Shown here piece by piece: positions 18,153 to 26,929 of a stretch of 64,000 bases of DNA. The notes under the pieces are model-generated. The model searched no databases. It saw only the letters and a program-made list of their open reading frames with translations, and was not told the origin of the DNA. Position numbers and translations under genes: made by a program. Source of the DNA: Paraburkholderia sp. BL10I2N1 (GTDB taxonomy: Bacteria; Pseudomonadota; Gammaproteobacteria; Burkholderiales; Burkholderiaceae); contig NZ_SNWA01000002.1 in NCBI RefSeq assembly GCF_004361815.1, positions 1,612,001 to 1,676,000 on the forward strand, read 5' to 3'. How positions within the stretch are numbered: position 1 is the stretch's first letter; every line of letters begins with the position of its first letter.

Positions 18153-18689
18153 TTACTCGACTGCCGGGAAATCCAGCGTCGTGTCGTTCACGCGGTTGAC
18201 CAGATTGGTGAACGTGATGGACGTCACGGCCAGCGCGATTTCGATCAGCTGACGCTCGCTGTAACCCGCTTCGCGCACCGCGTCAACTTCGGCCGCCGGC
18301 ACCGTGCCGCGCGTATCGACGAGCGTGCGGACAAACCGCACCAGCGCATCGCGCTTCGCATCGCCGGTGGCGGAGCCGGCGCGGATCTGCTTCATCGCTT
18401 CTGGCGACAGGCCGGCGAGCTTGCCCATCAGCGTATGTGCGGCGACACAGTAGTCACAACCCCCAACTTCGCTGACGGCTAGCTTGATGACTTCGATGTC
18501 GGCTTTGGCCAGGCTGCTGTGCGACACGACACCATCGACGGAAAGCATGGCGCCGAGTGCTTCGGGGCTGTGCGTACCGATCGTGACGTACGCGTTCGGC
18601 ACCTTGCCCGCGGCCTTCTTGATCGCCGCGAACAGTTCAGCGGCTTTGCCGGTAGCTTCGTTGGGGTTGATAGCGGTAAGACGGGACAT
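18153..18689 (-). CDS. AhpD-like carboxymuconolactone decarboxylase family protein
   Basis: A 178-residue helical protein with the AhpD-type redox motif CDYCVAAH, a CxxC followed by a histidine. Related proteins reduce peroxides with the help of a thiol donor. The start at 18689 has AAGGAG 8 bases upstream. It converges on the P450 gene with only 27 bases between stop codons. It is distinct from the pcaC gene at 47 kb, which lacks this CxxC motif. Confidence 0.9.
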   Translation of the reverse strand: MSRLTAINPNEATGKAAELFAAIKKAAGKVPNAYVTIGTHSPEALGAMLSVDGVVSHSSLAKADIEVIKLAVSEVGGCDYCVAAHTLMGKLAGLSPEAMKQIRAGSATGDAKRDALVRFVRTLVDTRGTVPAAEVDAVREAGYSERQLIEIALAVTSITFTNLVNRVNDTTLDFPAVE

Positions 18690-19112
18690 GAACGACTCCT
18701 TGAGTGTTAAGGTTCATCTGCTAGCCATGTCGTATGGCATGGAAGGCAGTGTAGGCAGAAGACGTGACTTGTTTAATGCCCCATCGCCGCAAGTTCATGC
18801 TCAAACGTCTCATGCGGATCGCGCCAGTCGAGTTCACGCCCCCTGACGCCCGTCTAGCCGGCCGGTTAGATCCGCGCGGCCGCTTCAATGCACCCCGCCC
18901 TTTGCACTGAGCAGAGACGCGGTATCAAAAGACCCCGCAACCTCCCCGTCTCTCCTTCCGCGCCATTTGCATGTCGCCTGGCCCAGGCGGGCGCTTCTGT
19001 GCGGTCTCATTATTGACATTATTGAGATAATAAGCATGCCTATCTTTAACGATATCGTCATATCTGCCCCCCATAGTTGCGACCTTCAAATGAATTCAAC
19101 CGTGGGGAAAAC
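18690..19112. other. Intergenic region with AT-rich promoter-like patch
   Basis: No gene is visible in these 423 bases. Near the right end an unusually AT-rich patch contains a perfect TTGACA at 19013-19018 and the inverted repeat TTATTGAGATAATAA at 19019-19033. No well-spaced -10 box pairs with that TTGACA. It probably drives the phosphoesterase-peroxidase pair. Confidence 0.5.
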
Positions 19113-20333
19113 ATGTATCAACACACTTGGATGCGCGCGCTTTTCGCTATCGTTTTGGCCGCCATCATTGGAGCCGCCATAGCGGCATGCAGTTCGTCGT
19201 CATATCCGCAAGGACTGCAGAAGATCAAGCACGTCTTCGTCATTACCCTCGAAAACGAAAACTACGCGACCACCTTTGGCGCGAACACCAAGGCGCCGTA
19301 TCTCGCCCAGACGCTCGCCTCACAAGGTGCAATGGTCCACCAGTATTACGGCACGGGGCACGTGAGTCTCGACAACTACATTTCGATGATTAGCGGACAG
19401 TCGGCCACGATCGACACTGCCAACGACTGCATGACCTATCAGGATTTCAACCTGACGGGCATGACGTCCGACGGCCAGGCAATCGGCACGGGCTGCGTGT
19501 ATCCGGCGAGCGTGAAGACACTGCCCGATCAGTTGACGGCGGCAGGCTACACCTGGAAGGGCTATGAAGGCGACATGGGCAACGACCCGGCTCGTGAAGC
19601 GGCCACCTGTGGTCATCCGACGCTCAATACGACCGATCTGACGCAGTCCGCAGAGGCACCGAGCGCGGCAGTACCGCTCGGCGACCAGTACGCGACGCGG
19701 CATAACCCATTCATGTACTTCCACTCGATCATCGATTCGCCGGATTGCGGGCAGCACGTCGTGAACCTGAACAACCTGACGACCGATCTGCAGTCGATCT
19801 CAACCACCGCCAACTTCAATCTGATCACCCCGAACCTCTGTGACGACGGCCACGATGCGCCATGCGTGAACGGCCAGCCGGGCGGCCTGACGAGCGCCGA
19901 CGCATTCCTGCAGAAGTGGGTGCCAATCATTACCGCATCGCCAGCATTCCAGCAGGACGGCCTGTTGATCATCAACTTCGACGAAAGCAGTTACGCGACG
20001 GTGACCACATCAGCCAGCGGACAAGACCTCACGTTCGCCGGCACGACCTGCTGCAGCCAGCAACCTGGTCCGAACCTGGGCGTGTTCCCGCAGACTTCGT
20101 CGCTCACGTACAAGGGGCTTACGATCAACCTGACCAAGCAGAGCTATGGCGGCGACCAGACAGGCGCAGTGATGATCTCGAAGTTCATCAAGCCGGGCAC
20201 GGTGTCGACCGTGCCGTACAACCACTATTCGCTGCTCAGGAGCCTTGAAGACATCTTCGGGCTCAACTACCTCGGCTATGCCGCACAGGCCGGCCTCGTG
20301 AGCTTCGGTCCGGACATCTTCACCAATCTCTAA
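19113..20333 (+). CDS. Lipoprotein phosphoesterase (acid phosphatase / phospholipase C-like family)
   Basis: A 406-residue protein starting with a lipoprotein signal; the lipobox IAAC places the lipidated cysteine at residue 26. The mature part matches the bacterial phosphoesterase family PF04185: HVFVITLENENYATTFG (the metal-site start), an alkaline-phosphatase-fold GTGHVSLDNYISMISGQ block, and a DESS motif near residue 300. Members hydrolyse phosphomonoesters or phospholipid headgroups outside the inner membrane. A GGGG-rich ribosome site precedes the ATG. The gene is followed after 4 bases by a di-heme peroxidase gene, so the two are one transcript. Confidence 0.88.
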   Translation: MYQHTWMRALFAIVLAAIIGAAIAACSSSSYPQGLQKIKHVFVITLENENYATTFGANTKAPYLAQTLASQGAMVHQYYGTGHVSLDNYISMISGQSATIDTANDCMTYQDFNLTGMTSDGQAIGTGCVYPASVKTLPDQLTAAGYTWKGYEGDMGNDPAREAATCGHPTLNTTDLTQSAEAPSAAVPLGDQYATRHNPFMYFHSIIDSPDCGQHVVNLNNLTTDLQSISTTANFNLITPNLCDDGHDAPCVNGQPGGLTSADAFLQKWVPIITASPAFQQDGLLIINFDESSYATVTTSASGQDLTFAGTTCCSQQPGPNLGVFPQTSSLTYKGLTINLTKQSYGGDQTGAVMISKFIKPGTVSTVPYNHYSLLRSLEDIFGLNYLGYAAQAGLVSFGPDIFTNL

Positions 20334-20337
20334 GCCG

Positions 20338-21576
20338 ATGGCCGTTCTGAAAACGCGACAAGCGGCGCTCGCCGTGCTGATGAGCGCCGCGCTGCTGCCG
20401 ATGGCGGCAGTTGCGGCAACGCTTGATGCGACGCCCACGTACAGCGACGCCGCCGCGCTGGGCAAACTGATGTTTTTCGATCAGTCGTTGTCGGCCTCGG
20501 GGAAGATGTCGTGTGCAAGCTGTCATAGCCCGTCGCACGCATATGGTCCGCCCAACGGGCTGCCTGCGCAGCTGGGCGGTCCCGACCTGCGTTCGCAAGG
20601 CACGCGAGCGGTGCCGAGTCTGCGCTACGTGCTAAACCGGACGCCGGTCTGGAGTCATGCACAGGCCGCGACCGTTGCCGAACGCATCCAGGATACCGAT
20701 AACGCGCCGTCCGGCGGCTTCGGATGGGACGGCCGCTTCAACTATCTGCATCACCAGGCCGTCTTTCCGCTTTTCAACCCGAACGAGATGGCCAATACGG
20801 ATCGCGTTGCGGTTTTGTCGAAGCTCGAACGGGCGCCGTATGCCGCACGGTTCAAGGAGGTTTTCGGCCAGAACATCTTTGCGGACCCGTCCAGAGCGTT
20901 CACCCAGGCGATGTACGCAATCGAGCGCTTCGAACTTGAAGACCCGGATTTTCATCCATACAACAGCAAGTTCGACTACTACCTCGACGGCAAGGTAAAG
21001 CTGACGGCGCGCGAACTGCGCGGGAAGAAGCTGTTCGACGATCCGGCGGGCGGCAACTGCGCGTCGTGCCACATCGATCAGCGAGGTGCGGATGGCTCGC
21101 ACCCGCTTTTCACCGACTACAACTTCGAAGCGCTCGGCGTGCCGCGCAATCCGGAGTTGCATGTGAATGCGGATTCACGCTATTTCGACATGGGCCTGTG
21201 CGGACCTCTGCGCACCGATCAGTCAGGCGACACAAGCAATTGCGGGCTGTTCAAGACACCGTCATTGCGCAACACGGCAACCCGTCAGGTGTTCTTTCAC
21301 AATGGCCGCTTCCATACGTTGAAAGATGCATTGCGCTTTTACGTGCAACGCGATACCAACCCGGCGAAGTGGTATCCGGTCGATCGCCACGGCAAGATCG
21401 ACAAGTTCAATGACCTGCCCGTCGCGATGCGCGGCAATGTCGACACCATCGACGAGCCACTCACGCGCAAGCCAGGCGGGCGTCCCGCCTGGACCGAGCA
21501 GGACATCGACGATGTAGCTGCGTTTCTGTCCACACTGAACGACGACTATGCCTACAAAGGCAAGGCCGCGCGGTAA
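20338..21576 (+). CDS. Di-heme cytochrome c peroxidase / MauG family protein
   Basis: A 412-residue exported protein with a Sec signal peptide (about residues 1-26, ending AAVA). It has two c-heme sites, CASCH at 59-63 and 241-245. The typical family blocks GWDGRFNYLHHQA and FKTPSLRNTA are present. Such proteins reduce H2O2 in the periplasm or carry out MauG-like oxidations. It starts 4 bases after the phosphoesterase stop without its own strong ribosome site, so translation is probably coupled. Why a phosphatase and a peroxidase are paired is not clear from sequence. Confidence 0.9.
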   Translation: MAVLKTRQAALAVLMSAALLPMAAVAATLDATPTYSDAAALGKLMFFDQSLSASGKMSCASCHSPSHAYGPPNGLPAQLGGPDLRSQGTRAVPSLRYVLNRTPVWSHAQAATVAERIQDTDNAPSGGFGWDGRFNYLHHQAVFPLFNPNEMANTDRVAVLSKLERAPYAARFKEVFGQNIFADPSRAFTQAMYAIERFELEDPDFHPYNSKFDYYLDGKVKLTARELRGKKLFDDPAGGNCASCHIDQRGADGSHPLFTDYNFEALGVPRNPELHVNADSRYFDMGLCGPLRTDQSGDTSNCGLFKTPSLRNTATRQVFFHNGRFHTLKDALRFYVQRDTNPAKWYPVDRHGKIDKFNDLPVAMRGNVDTIDEPLTRKPGGRPAWTEQDIDDVAAFLSTLNDDYAYKGKAAR

Positions 21577-21804
21577 TCTCTCGCGGCAAACGAGCCGTGC
21601 GTTGTAAGTGCTGACAGAACTTCCTGTCGTGCCGTGGGCGACACGTCCCGTTTCGATTGTTCGGATATCCCGCCGTATCTATTCGGCTCCAGCGGCTTGA
21701 TCCGGTCTCGCTGGTTGCCTAGATTGGCACCTGTCACGGCGTCGCTGCACTTCCACCACGGTGAATCCTTCACCCCGACGCAAAATACATCGATAGGAAA
21801 GATC

Positions 21805-22551
21805 ATGAGCAAACTGACAGGAAAGGTAGCGGTTGTCACGGGCGCATCGAAGGGTATCGGGGCCGCAATCGCCAGATCGCTAGCCGCGGAAGGCGCATCG
21901 GTGGTCGTTAACTATGCGTCCAGCAAGACCGGCGCGGACGCAGTCGTCAGCGCCATTAGCGCAGCCGGCGGCAAGGCTGTCTCTGTGGCGGGCGACGTGT
22001 CCAGGGCAGCCGACGCCCAAGGCATCATCGAGGCGGCCATTGAAACTTATGGCCGCCTCGACATTCTCGTGAACAACTCGGGGGTGTACGAATTCTCGCC
22101 CATCGACACCATCACCGAAGAGCACTTCCACAAGCACTTCAACGTCAACGTGCTCGGTCTCCTGCTCGTCACGCAGGCAGCCGTAAAGCATCTCGTCGAA
22201 GGGGCCAGCATCATCAACATCGGCTCAGTGGTCACCCGCATCACGCCTCCGGGGAGCGCGGTATACACGGGTACGAAGGGTGCGGTCGACGCCATCACCG
22301 GCGTGCTCGCGCGCGAACTCGGTCCGAAGAAGATTCGGGTCAACACGGTAAACCCTGGCATGATCGAGACCGAAGGCACGCACAGCGCCGGCTTTATGGG
22401 CTCGGACTTCGAGACGTGGGCCATCAGTCAGACGCCGCTTGGACGCATCGGCAAGCCGGACGATATCGCCTCCATCGTCACCTTCCTCGCGTCGGATGAC
22501 GCCCGTTGGCTCACCGGCGAGCAACTCCTGGCAGGCGGCGGTACGCGCTGA
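21805..22551 (+). CDS. Short-chain dehydrogenase/reductase (FabG-like)
   Basis: A 248-residue classical SDR: TGASKGIGAAIA nucleotide motif (12-23), VNNSGVYEF, catalytic Ser in NIGSVVT, YTGTKGA (Tyr and Lys of YxxxK) and NPGMIETEG. The C-terminus ends GEQLLAGGGTR, as in the 3-oxoacyl-ACP-reductase-like group. It is cytoplasmic and NAD(P)H dependent; the substrate is unknown. The ATG at 21805 has AGGAAAG 5 bases upstream; the open frame before it lacks similarity. The 228-base stretch upstream (21577-21804) contains no gene and probably its promoter. Confidence 0.92.
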   Translation: MSKLTGKVAVVTGASKGIGAAIARSLAAEGASVVVNYASSKTGADAVVSAISAAGGKAVSVAGDVSRAADAQGIIEAAIETYGRLDILVNNSGVYEFSPIDTITEEHFHKHFNVNVLGLLLVTQAAVKHLVEGASIINIGSVVTRITPPGSAVYTGTKGAVDAITGVLARELGPKKIRVNTVNPGMIETEGTHSAGFMGSDFETWAISQTPLGRIGKPDDIASIVTFLASDDARWLTGEQLLAGGGTR

Positions 22552-22637
22552 TTCGCGCGGATCAGACCGCGTGCCCTCTCAACGCGCAACGTCTTTAGCG
22601 TGCGCCTTGAGTGGGGCACGACCACAAGGTCAGGCCG

Positions 22638-22904
22638 TCATCCATCGGACTTGGTGCGGCCTGGCTCGTAGAACATCGCAAACAGCTCCGATTGCGAACC
22701 GGCGCCGAGGTTGGCGTAGAGATGCTTCTTACGGGAGCGCACGGTCTCGAACGAAGTCGCCAGCTTCTGCGCAATCGCACGCGACGAAAACCCGCTCAGC
22801 GACAATCTTCGGCGGGTACGGGGCATTCCAAAAAGAGCGACCGCCGTTGCGACCGGCCATCGTCGGGCTAATGCGGAAGAATCCGCCTTCTTCAAGCACT
22901 GCAC
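22638..22904 (-). pseudogene. Remnant of a LuxR-type regulator (HTH domain only)
   Basis: The minus-strand frame encodes a recognisable C-terminal LuxR/GerE helix-turn-helix, including LSGFSSRAIAQKLATSFETV and KKHLYANLGAGSQSELFAMF. Residues before it do not match the expected LTPRE approach to the domain, and no sensor domain precedes it in any frame. The coding signal breaks down within about 100 bases upstream. I read it as a truncated, probably frameshifted regulator gene. The rest of 22552-23137 shows no other gene. Confidence 0.6.
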
Positions 22905-23137
22905 GCGATTGCATCGGCGTTTGCTTCACCGCAGCACTCCCACGAACCCGGCTTCCTGCCTTTTTACAGGGAATGCCGCACCACGTCGGCTCGCCTGCGC
23001 CCATCACGCCGTGTGGAGCATTCACTTTACACAGTGAGATCAAGACAAGGCTGGCGATCCGTCAGTCCGTTTACCTATACTCATCCAACCATGCGAAGCA
23101 GCCCCAATAAACGAATTCCAACAAGACGGAGCCTGAC

Positions 23138-24721
23138 ATGTCGAAGACGATACGCAATACGGGCCTGGCACTGCTGACATCGTTCATGCTGGGCACGAGT
23201 GTCTACGTGCAAGCCAGCCCGGAATGCGATGGGGCATGCAACGCCCGTGGTCGAATCCTCGGTCAGCAGACCACGTTGCGCCTCGGCGCCAGCACGCTTT
23301 CGACATTGCTTGCGTCGAGCGCTTCGGGTAGGCAGCTCCTGCAAATCGCGGGCACCCCGGCTTGCGACATCGAGATCGTGTATTTCCGCTACCGGACAAT
23401 CGGCGGTGCGGGGGAACACACGACCTCCAGCGCCGCGCTGATGATTCCGGGCGGCAGCCGGGCATGCAGCGGGCCACGCCCGACCTTGATGTATGCGCAC
23501 GGGACCACGACGTATCGCAACTACAATATCGCCGACGTCACGCAGGCAGATCCTGCCAACGGCGACGGCGCATCCGAGGGCATCAGCATTGCGGCCATGT
23601 ACGCGGCTCAGGGCTATATCGTGGTGGCGAGCAACTACGCCGGCTACGCAGGCTCCGATCTGAGCTACCACCCCTACCTTAACGCAGACCAGCAATCGGC
23701 CGACATGATCGACTCGTTGCGGGCAGCGCGTGCGGTCATGGACGACAGGCGCTCCGGAAGAAGGACCCGCGAAAACGGCAAGCTCTTCATCACCGGGTAT
23801 TCGCAGGGCGGCCATGTGGCCATGGCCACGCATCGCGCGCTGCAAGCGGCGGGCGTCACCGTGACGGCGGCCGCCCCGGGATCGGGTCCTTACGCGCTTG
23901 CCGCCATGGGTGACGCGCTGCTTGCGGGCGAAGTGGACCTTGGCTCCACCGTGTTCACGGTCCTGGTCGCGACGAGCTACCAGCATGCTTACCACAACAT
24001 CTATGGCACGCCTTTCGACCTCTACGAAGCCGCGTACGCGCCTGGCATCGAGACCCTCCTGCCAAACGTGACACCCATCGGCACGCTAATCGCACAGGGG
24101 AAACTGCCTGCGACGCAACTCTTCAGCAACATCCCTCCTGCGCCACAGTTCGCGTCGCTCACCCCGCCGAAGTCCCCGCCGCTCGTGCCGCCCGGGCTAA
24201 CGCCGCTGTTTGCGACAGGTTTTGGCAGCGCAAACCTCGTGCGCAACGCTTATCGCCTGAGCCTTCTTGAAGACGCGGCTCGCTATCCCGACGGCGCCTT
24301 CCCCAGCTCAACGGCAGCAATGGCGCCTGCCGCGAATCCGACTGCCCCCCTGCGCCAGGCATTCAAGCGAAACGATTTGCGAAACTGGATGCCCCGCGCG
24401 CCCGTTCAGCTCTGCGGAGGGCAGTCGGATCCGACGGTGTTCTTCTTCAATACGCTCATTGAACAGGCCTACTGGCAAAACGCCGGGGTGCCAGCCCGGC
24501 TCACCACGGTGCTGGATGTCGACTCTCCGGTCTCTGGGCCAAATGACATCTATGCGGGCATCAAGCAAGGTTTCGCGCTCGCGAAAGCGACACTCGCAGC
24601 ACAGGCTGTTGCCGCGGGCGCCAAGGATGGGGGCGCTTCCGCAGTGCTTCAGGCCTACCATGGCGAACTCGTCGCGCCGTTCTGCATGGTCGCCGCACGG
24701 GCATTTTTCTCGGCGTTCTAA
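23138..24721 (+). CDS. Secreted lipase / alpha-beta hydrolase
   Basis: A 527-residue exported protein with a Sec signal peptide (about 1-26, VYVQA). The nucleophile elbow GYSQGGHV carries S222, and the oxyanion-side block is YAHGTTTYRN. The layout, with a long lid-like insertion before the C-terminal part and the CGGQSDPTVFF segment near the likely acid residue, resembles secretory lipases (PF03583) and related esterases. It probably cleaves lipid or polyester esters outside the cell. GGAG lies 7 bases before the ATG. It appears monocistronic. Confidence 0.87.
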   Translation: MSKTIRNTGLALLTSFMLGTSVYVQASPECDGACNARGRILGQQTTLRLGASTLSTLLASSASGRQLLQIAGTPACDIEIVYFRYRTIGGAGEHTTSSAALMIPGGSRACSGPRPTLMYAHGTTTYRNYNIADVTQADPANGDGASEGISIAAMYAAQGYIVVASNYAGYAGSDLSYHPYLNADQQSADMIDSLRAARAVMDDRRSGRRTRENGKLFITGYSQGGHVAMATHRALQAAGVTVTAAAPGSGPYALAAMGDALLAGEVDLGSTVFTVLVATSYQHAYHNIYGTPFDLYEAAYAPGIETLLPNVTPIGTLIAQGKLPATQLFSNIPPAPQFASLTPPKSPPLVPPGLTPLFATGFGSANLVRNAYRLSLLEDAARYPDGAFPSSTAAMAPAANPTAPLRQAFKRNDLRNWMPRAPVQLCGGQSDPTVFFFNTLIEQAYWQNAGVPARLTTVLDVDSPVSGPNDIYAGIKQGFALAKATLAAQAVAAGAKDGGASAVLQAYHGELVAPFCMVAARAFFSAF

Positions 24722-24733
24722 GGATTCCGCCTA

Positions 24734-24766
24734 CGGCCGGGCCGCATGGAGCGCATGCGCCGGCCG
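24734..24766. terminator. Strong GC hairpin after the lipase gene
   Basis: CGGCCGG-CGCATG pairs with CATGCG-CCGGCCG (13 bp with a 2-base bulge) around the loop GAGCG, starting 13 bases after the lipase stop. No T tract follows, so it may stabilise the 3' end rather than end transcription alone. Confidence 0.5.
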
Positions 24767-25009
24767 CCCAGCTTCATCGCACGCTCATCCGTCTGTCAGG
24801 CGCCGCGCCCGAAAAGCGACGAAAGTCTCATTTCGGAGCATATTAAATAGAAATCCGCGCATCGAGTTCGGGTTTGACTTCATACGTGACGGAAACCGCG
24901 GCGCTTGCGGTCCATGTGTATTTGCCATTGGCCGCGAACGATTCGATGGATTCGGGTCGCCATTTCATGCCTTCGGCTGCGCATGTTCGTGATTCGAGGG
25001 GCAGACGTC

Positions 25010-25903
25010 ATGATTCGCGAATCAAGGAAAATATTTCTTGCGGGCCTGGTGATTAGTGCACTGGCGATCACTGCCTATGTATCGCGCTCAAACCAGCACC
25101 TTGCGGGAGATCAATCCAGCTTCGAGCGCAATGACGCCTCCGCTTCGCGGGGGAGAGACGATATGGCGAGCGGGTCGGTGAGGTTAGCGCCGGCTTTCGC
25201 CGACAGCAGTTCAAACGCCGGCATGGCGCAAACACTTGAGGCGGCTCGGGACAGCTTGCGACGCAACGATCTTGTTTCGGCCAGGGTCCTGCTAGACTCG
25301 ATGCGATCGCTTCATCAGGACGATGAAGAGGTGCAGGCGCTTGAGAGAGATCTGCGGGCGCGCGAGGACATGGCGGAGCAGGCATCCCCGGTTGCGCACC
25401 CCGAGAAGGCGCCTGAAACGGTGGAATCACCGCGGCCTGGCCCCCGGTCGCGGGCAAAAGCCGATCGCCTGCGCGGCGGCACCCTGGCCATGCGCGAACA
25501 CGCAGCGAGTGCTTCACGTCATGTACAGGCCGGGACCACCCAGCAAGTCAAGATCGCCCCGAACACCAGCGCCGACATTCAGGCGACAAGTCCCGCCCCC
25601 GAAGCCGTAGAGGTGGAGTCGGCCGCGCGGCAGGCAGCATCCGCTGTGTCCGGCGCGCCGGCAGTGTCCCAGCCGATTGGTCCAATGCAGCCAGACGCCG
25701 AAGCCCGACAGGCCGTACAGACCGTCCAGCCTGCCTCGATGCCTACCGCGCCGGATGCCGGACCGAAAACACGCGCGCAGGTACGAGCGGAACTGGACCG
25801 TGCCCGCACGAACGGGGGCATCCCACGATTCGGTAACCCCGATCCTGCCGGGCCCGGCGGCACACCAAGCCTTCCCCGCCAACCGGCGGCACCGGCACCG
25901 TAG
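25010..25903 (+). CDS. Membrane-anchored Ala/Pro-rich protein with DUF4148-like C-terminus
   Basis: A 297-residue protein. It has an N-terminal basic stretch and one hydrophobic helix (about 8-24, FLAGLVISALAITAYV), then a low-complexity Ala/Pro/Gln/Glu region. A short helical piece at 65-110 (LEAARDSLRRNDLVSARVLL) looks repeat- or TPR-like. The C-terminus has KTRAQVRAELDRA and GIPRFGNPDPAGPGG, a motif seen in Burkholderiaceae DUF4148-type proteins. It is probably anchored in the inner membrane with the bulk in the periplasm. GAGGGG precedes the ATG by 9 bases. Function unknown. Confidence 0.75.
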   Translation: MIRESRKIFLAGLVISALAITAYVSRSNQHLAGDQSSFERNDASASRGRDDMASGSVRLAPAFADSSSNAGMAQTLEAARDSLRRNDLVSARVLLDSMRSLHQDDEEVQALERDLRAREDMAEQASPVAHPEKAPETVESPRPGPRSRAKADRLRGGTLAMREHAASASRHVQAGTTQQVKIAPNTSADIQATSPAPEAVEVESAARQAASAVSGAPAVSQPIGPMQPDAEARQAVQTVQPASMPTAPDAGPKTRAQVRAELDRARTNGGIPRFGNPDPAGPGGTPSLPRQPAAPAP

Positions 25904-26005
25904 CGAACGGGAATCCGTACCGGAGAGCATCTGCCTATCTGTATCGGTACTGTACCGGCCTCAATGGATAAACTGCATGAAAATCCATCGATGCCGGAGC
26001 CTTTC

Positions 26006-26629
26006 ATGCCGTTCGACACCTTGATCAGCCTGAGCGCCCTGCCCGCCGGCGTTCTGTTCGCGCTTGTCACCACCATCACGCCCGGACCGAACAACACGAT
26101 GCTTCTCGCGTCGGGCGTCAACTTCGGTTTTCGCCGTACCGTGCCGCATGTTCTGGGTATCAGTGCGGGTGTCGCGCTGTTGATGCTGTCGGTGGGCTTT
26201 GGGCTCGGCGAGGCATTCCGCCGTCTGCCGATGCTGTACACCGTGCTGGAGACTGCAAGCGTCGCATATCTGTTGTATCTCGCCTGGAAAATCGGCACGT
26301 CGGGGGAAGTGCAGGTTCGCAAAGGCGAGCGCCGCCCGATGCGTTTCCATGAAGCGATCGCGTTCCAGTGGGTCAATCCAAAGGCGTGGATGATGGTGCT
26401 CACCGCCGCGACGACGATTCATCTGAGCGCCGACTTCGGCTTCAATGCGCTCTTGATGGCGGTGCTGTTTTATGTGATCGGCCTGCCGTGCATCTGCTTA
26501 TGGGCCGCGTTCGGCACGGGCCTGCGCGGCTTCCTGTCGAATCCCGTCAGGCTGCGTACCTTCAACATCGTGATGGCACTGCTCCTGGTGCTGTCGATGT
26601 ATCCCGTCATCCTGCACATGCTCGGCTGA
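26006..26629 (+). CDS. LysE/RhtB-family amino acid exporter
   Basis: A 207-residue inner-membrane protein with about six helices and the family signature ITPGPNN near residue 25. Members export amino acids or related metabolites using the proton gradient. The ATG at 26006 is chosen because GGAG lies 6 bases upstream and it gives the usual family length; an in-frame ATG lies at 25964. It converges on the MocR-type regulator gene, so its substrate link to the neighbouring aminotransferase is only suggestive. Confidence 0.92.
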   Translation: MPFDTLISLSALPAGVLFALVTTITPGPNNTMLLASGVNFGFRRTVPHVLGISAGVALLMLSVGFGLGEAFRRLPMLYTVLETASVAYLLYLAWKIGTSGEVQVRKGERRPMRFHEAIAFQWVNPKAWMMVLTAATTIHLSADFGFNALLMAVLFYVIGLPCICLWAAFGTGLRGFLSNPVRLRTFNIVMALLLVLSMYPVILHMLG

Positions 26630-26929
26630 ACCGGCCGGCTATGAGGGTAGGTCAAGCAGCGGTGCCATCGCGTAGAGGGCTGTACGTCATCAAAGCGATA
26701 CAAGCGTCGTGGACTTGCCGCGTGAAAGACGAACTTCCGACACGCGTCGCCCAGGTGGCATGTTTTCGTTCAATTTTTAATCAAGCTAATAGTGATACTA
26801 ATCAACTTGATAAGCGTACCGTATTGAATGGCTTGGTACGGGAAATCAGCGATGCCGCGCCAGGCAGGCACGGTGCGCGTCGGGATCGCCGTTGACGTGG
26901 CCAAACGCTTCAGAACGCCTTCTCGCCAT
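26630..26929. other. Intergenic region between convergent lysE and mocR genes
   Basis: Three hundred bases without a credible gene. A patch at about 26765-26825 is clearly richer in A and T than its surroundings, but I see no inverted terminal repeats or transposase remnant in it. Confidence 0.5.

Noticed and set aside
26765..26825. AT-rich patch as a possible mobile-element scar
   Set aside because: No terminal inverted repeats, target duplications or transposase fragments nearby; more likely ordinary intergenic DNA.
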